Source: Isochrysis galbana (taxonomy: Eukaryota > Haptophyta > Isochrysidales > Isochrysidaceae). From it: a stretch of 64,000 nucleotides of DNA. Under the pieces are notes generated by a model. It had not been told where the DNA came from, did no database searches, and saw only the letters and a program-made list of their open reading frames with translations. Shown piece after piece: positions 1 to 10,965 of the stretch (its first letter is position 1; the number at the start of each line of letters is the position of its first letter). Location: positions 2,378,234 through 2,442,233 of the forward strand of contig CM030932.1 in NCBI GenBank assembly GCA_018136815.1, read 5' to 3'. The position numbers and the translations under genes are program-made.

Positions 1-543
1 CCTGTGTGTTGCAAAGTGTGAGACACACACAACACATCTGAAGCGTGGGGTACAATAACCATAGCTGGCGCGAGAATATTAAAAGATTTTTTAAAAGATG
101 TTTGCTGCGCTCACACTCACTACACGTCCGCGCTTTTAGACACACGCACACGCACAACATCTCACGCACACACTCACGCTCTGTTGCTGCAGCAGAGCAA
201 GGGGCCGCGATTGAAACTCTTAATAGAGAGAAGGCCGCAGTGCTTGCTATTCGTTCACCCAGAAGGCCATTTGGCGAGTGGCACAAAGGTTGCGTTGGTA
301 ACCAACATGGTGTATTGGCGCCAAGCCAGCCCCTGCTGCGACTGCGCGCACGGCCTGATCAACGCACGCTCGAGTGCCACGCCACCACGGAACCTCGCCA
401 TTTTTAACGCGATCCCTAGCGTAATGCTGGCGGATTTGGCCCCTCACCCCACTTCACCGAGGCAACGTGCAGTCCCTTCGCAGAGAGGTTCACAGGCCAG
501 TAGCGGGCCCAAACCTGCCGCATCTGAGTGTATGAGATCACGT
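1..543. other. CA-rich flank without a recognised gene
   Basis: The first ~180 bases are rich in CACACA and ACACAC steps. The remainder is open in several frames only because of composition. It lies downstream of COX6B on the minus strand and probably holds its 3' UTR. I see no gene. Confidence 0.4.
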
Positions 544-1149
544 CTAGTGCGCCCCCTTGGTCTCGCCGGGAACCGGACCAGCATAGGTACCCGCTTCCCG
601 CTGAGCGTCCCACTTCTCAATCTGCAAGGGGATAGGCAGACACGGGCAGGGCGAGTGGTTGTGGATTGGCCGCAACTGAACATGAAGCCATGCAATCCCA
701 TTCATGATCGCAACAGCCCCAACTCTGAGCGCCCACTCGTGGTTCAGCCAAGCAACGGACGACCAGCAATCTACCCGATCGCCAGCGCATGCGACACCGA
801 CATTTCACAAAGGCAAGTGCCACCTCAGGCAACTTTCTGGGCCAAGACTGCGCACCCAAGCATCAGGGCACATACTGTGAGCCCACTGTTTGAGCTTGGC
901 GCACTGCGGCTCCTCCTCGCTAAAATCGTACTTGCACTGGTGGTAAGAGTTGTAGTACCTGCGTGACATCGCGTAGCAAGAGTCATCACAGATGGAGTAG
1001 CACTACAGTGATGCAGCCACAGAGGGACGTGATTGCGCTGTGGTTTGAAGCAAGAGGCTGGAAGCAGCTCACATGTAGCAGGCCTTCGCCTGGTTCTGGG
1101 TGGGCACACGCTTGTCGCGCGGCGCCGTCTCAAGCTTGAAATTCTCCAT
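544..1149 (-). CDS. COX6B: Cytochrome c oxidase subunit 6B (three exons)
   Basis: Twin CX9C subunit of mitochondrial complex IV, imported into the intermembrane space. The model is three exons on the minus strand: 1149-1073, 958-856 and 621-544, with GT-AG introns of 114 and 234 bp, giving 85 residues. The spliced protein shows the family core NQAKACYMYYNSYHQC (C24-x9-C34), then C45-x10-C56, then CPDAW|IEKWDAQREAGTYAGP, the near-invariant end of COX6B. Length and start agree with other COX6B proteins (about 80-100 aa), and the N-terminus METxKLETAP-like is typical of the plant/algal form. No single ORF covers the gene, because intron 1 separates C24 from C34 and intron 2 falls just before the IEKWDAQREAG block. 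The identification is firm. The first exon rests on the in-phase join (77+103+78 nt) and the cysteine spacing. Confidence 0.93.
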
Positions 1150-1380
1150 TGGTTCCTGCGGAACCGCGGGTGGACGTGAGGAGGGCTGCCTTGTGTGCGC
1201 AGAGTGTCGACTGAGGCGGGCCAATGGAGGGGTGGGGGAGGCAGAGCTGGTTGATCGGCGTGAGGCGTCGGTGAGACGCGGCTAGTTGTTTGGCACACTC
1301 ATTGTCGCACCATACACCCGCGACGCGTGTAGGCAGAGTCAAACGGGTAAGGGGGTGAGGAAGGAGAGACCGAGAGGGGA

Positions 1381-1555
1381 AGGGGGGGGAAAAGGGTGGG
1401 GGGGGGGAGGCGCACCCCTCTCGAGCGACCAGCGCGACGGCTCCCCCCCCCCTCCCCCCCTCCCCCCCCCCTCCCCCCCTCTCCCCTTCCCCCCCCCCCC
1501 TCCCCCCCTCCCCCCTCCCCCCTCCCTCCCCCCCCCCTTCCCTTCCCTCCTCCGC
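1381..1555. repeat. Low-complexity poly-G then poly-C/T tract
   Basis: A G-rich stretch (1381-1410) is followed by more than 100 bases of C runs broken by single T. Overlapping open frames here encode only Pro/Ser or Gly/Arg repeats and are composition artefacts. Long C runs of this type recur in front of several genes in the window. Confidence 0.85.
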
Positions 1556-1874
1556 CCCAGGGGGTAGGGAAGGGGACGGCCATCACGGGCGGAGCTAAAA
1601 CAAAAACTCCCTGTTCTCTAACTTTAGAGGTCCAGCAGAACACTTGGAGAGACAAAGACAAAGACAAAGACAAAGCCGTCGAAAGCCACTGCGGAGGTTG
1701 AACGCCTCCGTCCGCTGCTTGTCGCCCCTTGTTCACGTTTCCGTGTGTGCGGCTTCTGTGGGGTACCTGGAGCCTGGCGGGCCTAGACTCATTATTTCGT
1801 GCTAGGCCATATGCCGCTCCACCCTCAGAAAACAAGGTGGCGAAAAGGGGATGGTGGCGGGTAAGCTTGAGCGC

Positions 1875-1875
<1 letters not shown>

Positions 1876-1910
<35 letters not shown>
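1876..1910. repeat. (GT)n microsatellite
   Basis: About 17 uninterrupted GT dinucleotides, directly before the dispersed repeat that starts near 1934. Confidence 0.95.
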
Positions 1911-1914
<4 letters not shown>

Positions 1915-1933
1915 GGGCGAAGCTGGCGGCGCG

Positions 1934-2195
1934 CTGTCGAGTCGAGCGTCGAGCGGAGCCGGAGGGCTCTGAGCCACTCCGTCGCGAGCGGCACCGGCGG
2001 TTAGCGCGGCGCTTTGACCCTCCTCCCCGCCGGGAGTCGGGTGAATGAAATTCTGGATGGGGTCGGGCATCCCCATTTGGGTGTCTGGACTGGGAACGAA
2101 CGAACGAACGGCGAACGAAGGGCTGTGGGGCGGTGAGTGAGGCGCTCCTAGCGGCCCTAGAGTGATGGGTTGTAAGAGATTGTTAGACCTACAAA
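1934..2195. repeat. Dispersed repeat R3, copy 1
   Basis: About 260 bases that recur at 46651-46914 with few substitutions and small indels. Shared landmarks are GTCGAGTCGAGCG at the start, GTGAATGAAATTCTGGAT in the middle and TTGTAAGAGATTGTTAGACC at the end. This copy has three CGAA steps in the middle where the other has fewer. It has no coding potential that I trust. It may be part of a longer element, since the other copy is preceded by repeat R2. Confidence 0.8.
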
Positions 2196-2549
2196 GCAGA
2201 ACTCTTCCCTCAGGGAGGGAGCCTAGACTGCTAGAGTTAAGGCTGTGAACACCCACCGGCGAGACCAAACATGTTTGAAGGTGGTAGTACAAAACTATTG
2301 TTATAGTTTTAGCGATGGAGCGCGCGCCGACCGCTCCCACCTCCCAGCCCCCCGCCGCCACGACGCCCCACCGGGGCACCGGGGCCGCCCCAAGCCGCCG
2401 GAGCCGAAGCGCTCGCAGGCTGCCCCCTTGACCGACAGCGATGTGGACATGATCCTACCGCCCTCGCCTCCCCAACAGCCACACAAGCAGTCCTGTTCCC
2501 TGCAGACCAACAGAGCCAGCCTCTGGCCCTGCCGCCAGCCTCTGCCGCC

Positions 2550-3473
2550 ATGCCAACGCAACAAGGACTCCCCATGGTGGGTGGCAGCCTTGCTGCCACC
2601 CCCATGGTGGCAACTCCTACCTTCAGTGCACCCCTCGGGGGCGGGCACTTGACTCAACAATCAATCCTTGGAGCCTTTACGGTTTCCAACCCTCCCAACA
2701 ACTCAGCGCAGAAGTCGTACGCTGAGGCGGCCGGCCCCAAAGGGAAGCTCCCACAAGAAGCACAGAAAGCCCCACCTCCACCAACTCAACAACCACCACC
2801 GCCCTCGCGCAAGCGAGCGGACCCGCAGTCGGAACCGAAATCGATCCAGACCCACACCACACAATTCGCTTCCCCCCCTCATGATGAGGAGGAGGAACCG
2901 GACGACACCCCCTTCTTCATTCAGCTAGCACAGCTAGCTGACGACAAGAAGGAGATCAAGAGCGAAGACATTGCAACCTACATGAAGTTCCTTCTTTCCA
3001 AGCTTGAGGGCTTGGATGCCACCCCAGATGGGATGGATAAAGGGCGTAAAGGTCCTTGGATTTTCTATGTCGATGAGGACGCACACGACCAATTCAAAGC
3101 CGCCTACCGCGACAAACTTCAAGCTGCCCTCTCGGGTGTCTCGCACGACTTTGCTGTCACTTACGGCGCTCTTGCCGACTCGGCTCCACGCAAATCTAGC
3201 GCCGTCCGGTCCTCTCTGAAGGAGGTGGCAACCTACATAGTGTTTCGCATCTTTGATCCGGTAAAAGCTTACAAGACGAAAACTCAACATCTCGCTAGCG
3301 CACTGGAACGCGAAGGGTTTCACGTATTACGGGGCAACCAACAGCGCGCCAAAACCACCATAGAAGGGATCACGAAAGTTGAGTCGGGCAAACGCCCGAT
3401 TTGGCACTTTTATGTATACGGACACTTCCGCCTTGGGACACCGCTTCCCTCGCAATTTCCACGTGACCCTTGA
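2550..3473 (+). CDS. Unrecognised ORF, possibly retroelement gag/ORF1-like
   Basis: A 307-codon frame whose reading extends upstream without a stop, so the start is uncertain. Residues ~1-120 are low-complexity Pro/Gln/Ala with KSYAEAA, a string that also occurs in LINE ORF1 proteins. The second half looks globular: it has an acidic DEEEEPDD patch, then KGPWIFYVDEDAHDQFKAAY and, near the end, RPIWHFYVYGHF. After the stop a second frame continues (HVTLDDGENFNLDYAVRSS, to about 3554), so the end may be frameshifted or spliced. A short frame near 44081 has the similar pattern RKWHIAVNEDCAQQFKERYG, which suggests a dispersed family. I assign no function. It could be a host hypothetical gene. Confidence 0.35.
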   Translation: MPTQQGLPMVGGSLAATPMVATPTFSAPLGGGHLTQQSILGAFTVSNPPNNSAQKSYAEAAGPKGKLPQEAQKAPPPPTQQPPPPSRKRADPQSEPKSIQTHTTQFASPPHDEEEEPDDTPFFIQLAQLADDKKEIKSEDIATYMKFLLSKLEGLDATPDGMDKGRKGPWIFYVDEDAHDQFKAAYRDKLQAALSGVSHDFAVTYGALADSAPRKSSAVRSSLKEVATYIVFRIFDPVKAYKTKTQHLASALEREGFHVLRGNQQRAKTTIEGITKVESGKRPIWHFYVYGHFRLGTPLPSQFPRDP

Positions 3474-3554
3474 CGACGGGGAAAATTTCAACTTAGACTA
3501 CGCGGTCCGCTCTTCGGTCGAATGCGTGACCCCTGAGGGAGAAATACAGAAATA

Positions 3555-5384
3555 GCCATTCATGGCACCCCCGGGGGACGCAAGGGATATGATAAACCGT
3601 GGGCTATATCTATCGCGGGTAAAGGGGGGGGCCTTGTACACTTCTCCCTCGTACGTTCCATTTTTAGGTCTTCCCGCGCGACTCCCTCTCCGTCGCCGCG
3701 CCCCAGCTCCCTTCTTCCCGTATCGTCCCGTATCGGTCCGCCCCCCCTCCCTTCTCCTCTCCTCTCCCCGGCTCCCCCGCGGAAGCCCTCCCACCTCTCT
3801 CCCCTCCCGTTTCTCCCCGAGTGCTTCCTTGAGTTTCCGGCCTCCTTTTGTCTAGTTCTTTCCCGCGCGATTCCCTCCCCCCCGCGCGTGACGTTTTCCC
3901 TCGGTGTCCCAAGTACGCTCAGCATCGCCGCTCGAGCGCCCCCTCGTGCCTCTCCCGTCTGCTCCTCGTCCCCGTCCTTGTGCTGCGACGCCCCATGTCG
4001 ACCGAGAGTGTGCCCACGATCCCAGCCCCGTCCCCGTGTGCTCCTTCGCTCCCTGTTGTCTCCCCTCCCACGCTCCAAGTGAGCCATACATCCCATGTTA
4101 CTTCTCACCTCCCACTCACACCCAGCCGCACCACAGCCACAGCTCTACACAGCCCATCACAATATCATTCCTCCGCAAGAATCAAGTCAGCTTCCGCCAA
4201 TGTACCTGCGAGCAGGACAAGGCGAAGGCAGAACAACGTAAGCGCCAGAGGGACGCTAGCAACGCCATGGACTTCAGACCTACGAAGAACAAGCCTGGAC
4301 GACAACGAAAGTTAGCAAGTCCCAAGAAAGAACCGGAACCCAACAAGAGACAACAAGCCTTGCAAGAAGCTAAATACGCCTCCTCAAGGCGCCCCGAGAG
4401 CCTGAGACAAGCGCGCAGCGAGCGACAGGCGACCTGGCTCCTTTGGGTCAAGATTACCCGAAAGGAGGAAACCTGAAACCTGGAATCTAGACCTGACAAA
4501 TAGGCTAGAAGGAACAAAACGAGAACCCGAATTCTAGATCGCTAGGCACGAACCCTACCAACCTAGATGTACCTGAGCTTCACCGTGTGGCCGCACGGCG
4601 AAGGACCTGGAAATAAGAGCCTGGAAATCGCATCATCTAGGATCTATAGGATGAATGCGACACCCCCCGACTAAGATCGAGACGTCTCCCGATGTCGAGC
4701 GGTGAACCTGGAAACAGAGACTTGGAACCTAGGACCTGGGCTGACCAGAGGCCAGAGGTCAGAATCGGAACAAGAAGCAACGGAACATAGCGAGCGAAAC
4801 GTGGAGACAAGAACACCCTTTGGATCCAAAGCGCTGCCGGCGGTGAGGGCTGCCTTCGTCTCGTCCAAAAGCGTGAGAGCGTCTGGTGGGAGCGTGTCGT
4901 CAGGGGGTGGGACTGGGGGGGCCTACTCGCCTACCGGGGGCGGGGAAGCCGGAGCGGGTGCGATGTCGAGGTCCGGTGCCGCGGCGCCGGCGGGCGTGCT
5001 GGTAGCTGGGAGTGATGCCATGGTTGTGCTGGCCTGAGAGAGAGGGGGGGGAAGAGGGAAGAGCTTGGGCGGTGTGGGGCGCGCGGCGGCGAAGGAGAGA
5101 AGAGGGGAGCGTACCCCTTCTAGCCCTGGCGGGTGGGGGTTTTGTTTTCTCCTCTTTCTCCAGTCTAATAATCGCGCCCCCTCGTTGCTCGTTGCTCCGT
5201 CGCCGTTCACTAGCGCCAACTAAAGCCCGCTGGTCATTCACCTCTCATTCCAAATTTAGGATGTCTCGGGCATCAGGGCCACGCGGACGAGCGCGCGCAC
5301 GTCCGGCCGCTCCGTTCAGCCTCAACCTCACCCTCTCACTCTCCCCTCCCTCGTGCGCGCCGCCAGCCGCTCCAGTCGCAAGGG
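3555..5384. other. Intergenic region with pyrimidine-rich leader-like DNA
   Basis: 3555-4180 is a long C/T-rich stretch with ATACATCCCATGTTAC at 4085, a string shared with ~20718, followed by CAC-rich DNA. 4180-4480 has a short basic open frame (Lys/Arg/Gln-rich) of unknown meaning. 4480-4700 has repeated 'AACCTGGAA'/'GACCTGG' phrases. 5230-5384 is C/T-rich and is probably the DDX49 promoter and 5' UTR. I recognise no gene. Confidence 0.4.
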
Positions 5385-6965
5385 ATGGAAGGGCTTGGCC
5401 TCTCACCTTGGCTTATTGCCAGCTGTAACGAGATGGGCCTCCGCAAGCCCACGCCTATCCAGGCTGCGTGCATCGGGCCGACGCTCACTGGCAGAGATGT
5501 TGTTGGCTCTGCAGAGACCGGATCAGGCAAGACAGCGGCGTTCGCACTGCCCGTGCTGCAGGCGCTCTCGAAGGATCCGTATGGCATCTTCGCCTTGGTC
5601 CTCTCTCCCGCGCGTGAGCTAGCATACCAAATCGCCGATCAGTTCACCGCGCTTGGCGCGCCGCTACGTGTGCGTGTCTCTGTCATCGTTGGCGGCGCCG
5701 ACATGATGCATCAGGGTCTCGAGCTCGCACAGCGGCCGCACGTGGTGGTCGCCACTCCTGGTCGATTTGCCGACCACCTTCGCTCCTCCTCAATCGCGGG
5801 CGCCGTGTCCAAATTGCGCTTTGTCGTTATTGATGAGGCAGACCGCTTGCTCGAGCTCGGCTTCAACAAGGATCTCCAGTTCATCCTCTCTCATCTACCA
5901 CGGAAGCGACAGACGCTTCTATTTTCTGCTACGATGTCGGGAGCGTTGGAAAGCCTCCAGTCATCCGCTCTGCGGGCGCCCTTCATTGCTGATCTTGCTC
6001 CGAAAGAACGGGTGGTGGATACTCTAACACAGCAATACGTCTTCATGCCTGCGGCCGTGCGTGATTGTTACTTGGTCTACCTGCTCCGCAAAGCGTGCGA
6101 AGCAGAAAGCACCGTCATTGTCTTCACCTCCACCTGCCGCTCGTGTGAATTACTCGCAGCCATGCTACTTGGCCTCGACATCACATGTGCGCCACTTCAC
6201 TCTCAGCAGCCGCAACGTCGGCGAGCAGCTGCTGTTGCGAAGCTTAAACAAGGCTCTCTCTCGGTGCTCATCGCAACTGATGTAGCTGCGCGTGGCCTTG
6301 ACATTCCCGCCGTTGATCTTGTAATCAATCACAACGTGCCCGCCGCTCCATCCGACTATATCCACCGATGCGGCCGCACAGCACGCGCGGGGCGGACGGG
6401 CCGCGCCCTAACACTCGTCACGCAGTACGACGTGGATGTCCTCTTGGCCATTGAGGACCACGTGGGTACAAAGCTTGATGCGTGCGAGCCGCCTGAGCAA
6501 GATGTTCTGCGCTTGCTCAACGAGGTGGCATCAGCGCGTCGGGAGGCTTTGCTTGCTCTGACCGAGAACGGCTTTTTGGAGAAAGAGAAGGAGCGGCGCG
6601 CCAAGAAGGCTGCCGAGGCAAAGGAAGTGTGCGCAGGCGACACGCAGAGTGAGAATAGTGGCGTTGAGCCGGGTGTTGGTGAGGACGAGGTGGATCAGGG
6701 TGTCTCAGGAGACTCGCCAGGGCTAGTTTCGGCAGACATGGCGCAGAACGACGCCATCCAGCACCGTATTCATGCAACAGGAAATCAGGAAATAGCAATG
6801 AAAAAGAAGCGCAAGCTGGTTGGCCATTCCATGGAGGTGCTTGAGAGAACCCCCACAAGGGGAAGGATCGTTGCAAGAACAAGCAGCGACGGGAGTAAGA
6901 GCGTGAGGAGCAACACTGGATCACGGAAACCGAAGAAGAGAAGCAGCCTCGAGCTTCACAAATAG
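5385..6965 (+). CDS. DDX49: DEAD-box ATP-dependent RNA helicase, DDX49/Dbp8 type
   Basis: Intronless, 526 residues. Superfamily 2 helicase motifs in order: a Q motif (MGLRKPTPIQ, ~25), motif I AETGSGKT (~46), PARELAYQ (~75), GG and TPGR (~105-128), motif II DEAD with IDEADRLLELGF (~150), motif III SAT (~186), then VIVFTSTCR, ATDVAARGLD and the HRCGRTARAGRTG arginine-finger block (~328). The DRLLELGF context and the VINHNVPAAPSDYIHR segment fit the Dbp8/DDX49 branch, which acts in 40S pre-rRNA processing in the nucleolus. The tail beyond ~430 is charged and ends in basic clusters (KKKRKL and KPKKRSS) that could serve as nuclear/nucleolar signals. The start is the first ATG before the Q motif, preceded by a C/T-rich leader. 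DDX49 versus a neighbouring DEAD-box family is the main uncertainty. Confidence 0.9.
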   Translation: MEGLGLSPWLIASCNEMGLRKPTPIQAACIGPTLTGRDVVGSAETGSGKTAAFALPVLQALSKDPYGIFALVLSPARELAYQIADQFTALGAPLRVRVSVIVGGADMMHQGLELAQRPHVVVATPGRFADHLRSSSIAGAVSKLRFVVIDEADRLLELGFNKDLQFILSHLPRKRQTLLFSATMSGALESLQSSALRAPFIADLAPKERVVDTLTQQYVFMPAAVRDCYLVYLLRKACEAESTVIVFTSTCRSCELLAAMLLGLDITCAPLHSQQPQRRRAAAVAKLKQGSLSVLIATDVAARGLDIPAVDLVINHNVPAAPSDYIHRCGRTARAGRTGRALTLVTQYDVDVLLAIEDHVGTKLDACEPPEQDVLRLLNEVASARREALLALTENGFLEKEKERRAKKAAEAKEVCAGDTQSENSGVEPGVGEDEVDQGVSGDSPGLVSADMAQNDAIQHRIHATGNQEIAMKKKRKLVGHSMEVLERTPTRGRIVARTSSDGSKSVRSNTGSRKPKKRSSLELHK

Positions 6966-7104
6966 AATTTTTGGGCTCTCGTGCAAGATATGTCGTACAC
7001 GATTAATTTTCAACCTTATAGGTCGCGGTGCGACAAAGGGATTGGGGGCTAACACTCACTTAAGACAAGATTCCCTGCTGCGGCCAGTGCAAGCACCCTT
7101 CCCT

Positions 7105-7176
7105 CCTTATGCACCACGTAGGTCGCGTTCCGTCGGATATCCTTATGCACCACGTAGGTCGCGTTCCGTCGAATAT
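7105..7176. repeat. Two-copy 36 bp tandem duplication
   Basis: The unit beginning CCTTATGCACCACGTAGGTC occurs at 7105 and 7141, with one base difference near the end. It lies 3' of DDX49. The surrounding 6966-8000 is otherwise non-coding to my eye. A CT microsatellite lies at 7727-7760. Confidence 0.9.
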
Positions 7177-8000
7177 CGAATATGAGACAGACTCAGTTGA
7201 GCCATGAAATGGAGCAATGGCTCCATGGTTACGGTTACTTAATACTGCAATACATTATATAGAAGACCAGTAGCGTTCATTTATCCGCCCATCCCTGCTA
7301 TAGCACCTTCCGTTGTCACCTGGAGCTTACTTGACACTTCACACACATATGTGGAAGCACACACGTGATCTGACGCCAGTCACTCGATTCGGGCAGGTTC
7401 GCGCGTCGATATCTCGTTGAAATCACTGTCCACATGTCTCTAGGATCCGAGACGGGGATGCTCCTCAGCCTGCACCGCTCCTTGCGCTCAGCGGCGCGCC
7501 TTAGCGGCCTTGTGCCGGGGAAATCAGACATTCTATAAAAAAAGAACCTTCGCGTAGTCGTCCCCACCCCCTCCCTCCTCTTCTCCCACATCCGCCGCCT
7601 GTTGTATTCTTGCCCATCTGAAGCGGCAGTAGGCATGAATATTCGTCTAAGTTAGTAACACGGCATGACTTCTAAGCACGACATGCATGACTTCGACTTC
7701 TCGGCCTGCAGCCGCTTTACGAGACTCTCTCACTCTCTCTCGCTCTCTCTCTCTCTCTCCGTCCTCCTCTCCTCCTCGGCCGACAGAGGGAAGATTCGTC
7801 CAAAACATTCTCCGGTCCCAGGATATTCTGTGGGGGGTCTCTCCGCGCTCCGCGAGGGAAAGGACGCGATCTGCGCTCCGAGATCGGCCACGCGCCCTCC
7901 CACGCGGCCCCGCCGTGCGCCGTGCCCTCGGCGGTTGTGTTGGTGGATGTGTGAGCTGGTTGTGGCTGTGTTGAGGCTTGGACAGTGTGATGTGTGGAGG

Positions 8001-8905
8001 GAGAGGGAGATAGGCTGGGGTCAGGATTTCGAAAATTTCTTTCGAAATTTGGGGGGGTTTCGCCGTGGGAAATTTCGTTCGAAATTTCTCGAAATTTGGG
8101 GGGTCAGGGGACTAAAGATGCGATACCAAGGGGGGGGGGCGGGGGGAGCGGGGGGGGGGGGAGGGGGAGCGCGGGAGCGCGCGAACCCGTGGCGCGAAAT
8201 CAGAGCGCTCCCCTGCCCCTCCGCCCAGAGACCCCTCCCAACCTCCCCCAAAGATGGAGCGGGAACAGAGGCAGAGGCAGAGGCGCGCTGCCCACTCGCC
8301 GGGGGACACAACGGCAGCGCCATTCGTTGATTTGTTGTATGGACCTCGGCGCGCCTCAGTGTCGAGTGGGCACAAGTGCTGGCGCAAGCGAGGCCTGAAG
8401 CGAGCGAGGCCGAAGCGAGCGAGGCCGATGAGGAGGGGGGGAGCCCCAAATTCTGCCTCGTGTGAGCGTGTCTTTTCCGTTTTGAACATGCATGTTTGGT
8501 GACAACCAGATGCAGACCCATTCCGATCAGTTGGAGTGCGGCTTGATGTTACGTTACAACAAGCGCGAGTGAATGAGTGAGTGAGTGAGCAGGGTCTAAG
8601 GCATTATTGATCATTATCTTACGATTCTCTTTGGTAAGGGTTGTAGGTTGTTCATAGAATACTATAGACTATCTTTAGATAGCAATGGATAGATGACAGA
8701 TATCAGGGCGGAGGATGCGTGGTGCGTGGACCAGCTAGCGGGTGCGCCGCGAAACGCGCGTGAGCCTATTAAAAATCTAGTGTCGCCACTCGAAATCTCG
8801 AAATTTCATCGAAATTTGGGGGTGTGGGCTCGAAATCTGAACGAAATCTCAAACGAAATTTGGGCGAGTTGAAAACGAAATCCTGACCCCAGCCTAGAGG
8901 GAGAG
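8001..8905. repeat. Foldback element with ~100 bp imperfect inverted ends
   Basis: The left end reads GAGAGGGAGATAGGCTGGGG and continues TCAGGATTTCG. The right end (8880-8905) is its inverse complement. Inside both ends are iterated GAAATTT/CGAAATTTGGG blocks (8035-8105 and 8790-8880). The ~680 bp between the ends hold poly-G and GC-rich DNA without a transposase frame. The structure suggests a non-autonomous inverted-repeat element. It ends within ~80 bp of the truncated copia fragment. Target-site duplications were not resolved. Confidence 0.6.
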
Positions 8906-8980
8906 CGCGACGGTGGTGAGGAGGCGCTTTGACAAGTCCTGTTACATGGCGTGAGAGCGGGATCGGGATCGGGGGACATG

Positions 8981-10210
8981 ACTCACCAAAGCGTTCACTC
9001 AAGGTGACATGGACCCCAATCTTGATCTATACGTTGAGCAACCCCACGGCTTCGAACAAGAAGGGTATGTCGCATGTAAGCTTACTCGCCCACTCGAAGG
9101 GACCAAGCAAGCCGGCCACCTATTCATGAAGTCGAATGCCAACCATCTCGTCTCTCTCGGGTTCAAGCGATGTGTCGCCGAGCCTAATCTTTTCAAACGA
9201 TCCCTAGATGGGATATTAATCAAGATTGGACTGTACGTCGATAACTTGCTCATTAGCTTTCCTCGCGACAACAAATCGGCTACCGAGCAAGTCCGCACAT
9301 TCCTTTCAAAGTATACCGCAAGGTTCGCGTGCAGCGCTCCCAAGGCGCCCTCATTGTTTTGTGGGATGCTACTCTCGCGAGATGTGACCGCTAAAACTCT
9401 TCGCGTCAGCCAAGAACACTACATTGTCAACACGGCGACCAAGTTCCTGCGCGGCTCGAGCAAACCATACACCATTCCAATTCGTTCAACCGACATAGAT
9501 ACCTTCATGAAAATGAAAGGTGCCACATCTGATGAAGAGCGCGCCATCATGAGGGACAAGCCCTATCTAGCTCGAATGGGATGCCTGCTCTGGATAGCAA
9601 ATTGCACAAGGCCCGACGTTGCTTACGCCTCAAGCTTTCTCTGTCAGTTCATGCAGGATCCAAGCCCCAAGAACTTCGAGCATGCGCTAGCCGTTCTTTC
9701 ATACCTACACAACACCAAATCGCTGTCGCTAACTTACAGAGGCTCCGCACCCACCATTGAAGTCTACTCAGACGCATCTTGGGGTTCCTCCCCTAACCCT
9801 TTCTCGGGTCACATCATCATGTACTGCGGAGCGGCGGTCTCATATTCGGCACGCAAACTGAAGATAATTCCACAATCCTCTGCCGAAGCCGAAATCGCTG
9901 CATATACTAATGGAGCCAAGGATCTAAGGTTCGTTCTTAACGTTCTAGAGTTTCTCGAAGCGGATTACTCTCTTCCGGTTGCTATCCATTGCGACAACTC
10001 AGCCACAATCGCTTCAATCAAGAATCCTGGTGTTACGGCTCGCACTCGTCACTACGAAAATTGGCTTTGGTTTGGCCGCAAGCAATTTCTCGATCTTATC
10101 TCAACTCCTTCGTGGCTGTCGACCAACAACCAAATTGCCGACATGATGACCAAGGCTCTAGAAAAGGGGACGTTCGTTTCGTTCCGCAACAAGTCGCTCG
10201 GATCATTTTA
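8981..10210 (+). mobile_element. Ty1/copia retrotransposon fragment: reverse transcriptase end plus RNase H
   Basis: A 5'-truncated pol of ~400 residues. Homology begins with TKAFTQGDMDPNLDLYVEQP, the copia RT block usually read as FLNGDLxEEIYMEQP. The RT catalytic box is YVDN instead of YVDD. RNase H residues follow in order: VYSDASWG, SAEAEIAAY, HCDNSATIA and TRTRHYE, then the family's IADMMTKAL ending. Gag, protease, integrase and most of the RT fingers are absent, so this copy cannot be autonomous. Downstream, a purine-rich tract (GGCGATGGGGGAG) precedes a TGTCAG LTR start at 10441. The fragment begins beside the foldback element ending at 8905. Confidence 0.9.
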
Positions 10211-10440
10211 ACGACTTGTCGCACTTCCGCATGTCCCACCGGTCAACCTGCAAACTCTCTTAGAGTTGACAGGCCTCATGCCGTAGTGGAGCCATTACGC
10301 CTTTATCGGCCTAATGAGAATCCTTCGTCGGCCTATGCGTCATCTCGCTTGAGCTCGATTCAGTCCTGACGTATGCTTGTATCTTTCATTGGGAACGACG
10401 TCGGATGGGAAATAGGGATTCGCCTTTGGCGATGGGGGAG

Positions 10441-10640
10441 TGTCAGAGTTTTCTTGTTGTCCTAGTTGAATCCTAGTGCTGAGGGACCGTGCCTCATCGG
10501 CAACGGAGCCCCTACCCCGCGATGGGGGTGTGCGCGGTTGGTGCATGGCTCGTCCGGTGTATGTGGCTAGGGGTGCTAGCCAACAAGACCTCTTACAAGA
10601 CTACAATTTCTAACGCCTACCCCTAACACGCGCGGTCAGC
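10441..10640 (+). repeat. 3' LTR of the copia element (start at TGTCAG)
   Basis: TGTCAGAGTTTTCTTGTTGT begins directly after the polypurine tract at 10428-10440. The first ~70 bases recur at 46241-46320, away from any copia coding sequence, which supports LTR identity. The 3' boundary is not certain. Confidence 0.7.
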
Positions 10641-10745
10641 GCATGGCGCATGGCTCGTCCGGTGGAAGTGGGAAAAGTCTGAAGTGTGTGTGGCCAGGGG
10701 TGCTAGCTAACAAGATGCTCTACAAGACTACTCTTCTCAACGCCC
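10543..10745. repeat. Imperfect direct duplication downstream of the LTR start
   Basis: A segment starting GCATGGCTCGTCCGGTG and ending in TCTACAAGACTACNNTTCTN-like sequence occurs at 10543-10616 and again at 10648-10745. The second copy carries ~20 extra bases. It may be a duplication within the LTR. The C-rich tract that follows (10746-10955) leads into the C2-domain gene. Confidence 0.6.
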
Positions 10746-10965
10746 CTCTCCCCCCCCCGTGCGGACTCGGGGCTCGCGTGCCCCCCTCTCCCCTCTCCCC
10801 TCTCCCCTCTCCCCCTCTTTCCCCCCCTTCCCCCCCCCCCCCCCCCCTTCCTCCCCCTCTTCCCCCCCTCCCTCCCGCCCCCCTCCCCCCCACGCCCCCC
10901 CTCGCTCTTCCTCTCTCTCCCCCCTCGCCCCCCCCCCGCCCCCCCCCCCTCTTGCCTCGCACTGC

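Noticed and set aside
184-966. 260-codon plus-strand ORF opposite COX6B
   Set aside because: It is antisense to two confirmed COX6B exons and has no motifs.
1299-1994. Long minus-strand ORF over poly-C/G and the GT repeat
   Set aside because: Its sequence is Gly/Arg and His-Thr repeats dictated by homopolymers and the microsatellite; no family motif.
4671-5024. Minus-strand frame starting MASLPATSTPAGAAAPDLDI that might be the first exon of a gene divergent from DDX49
   Set aside because: A link to the next frame would need a ~30 bp intron, and no downstream exon or family was found.
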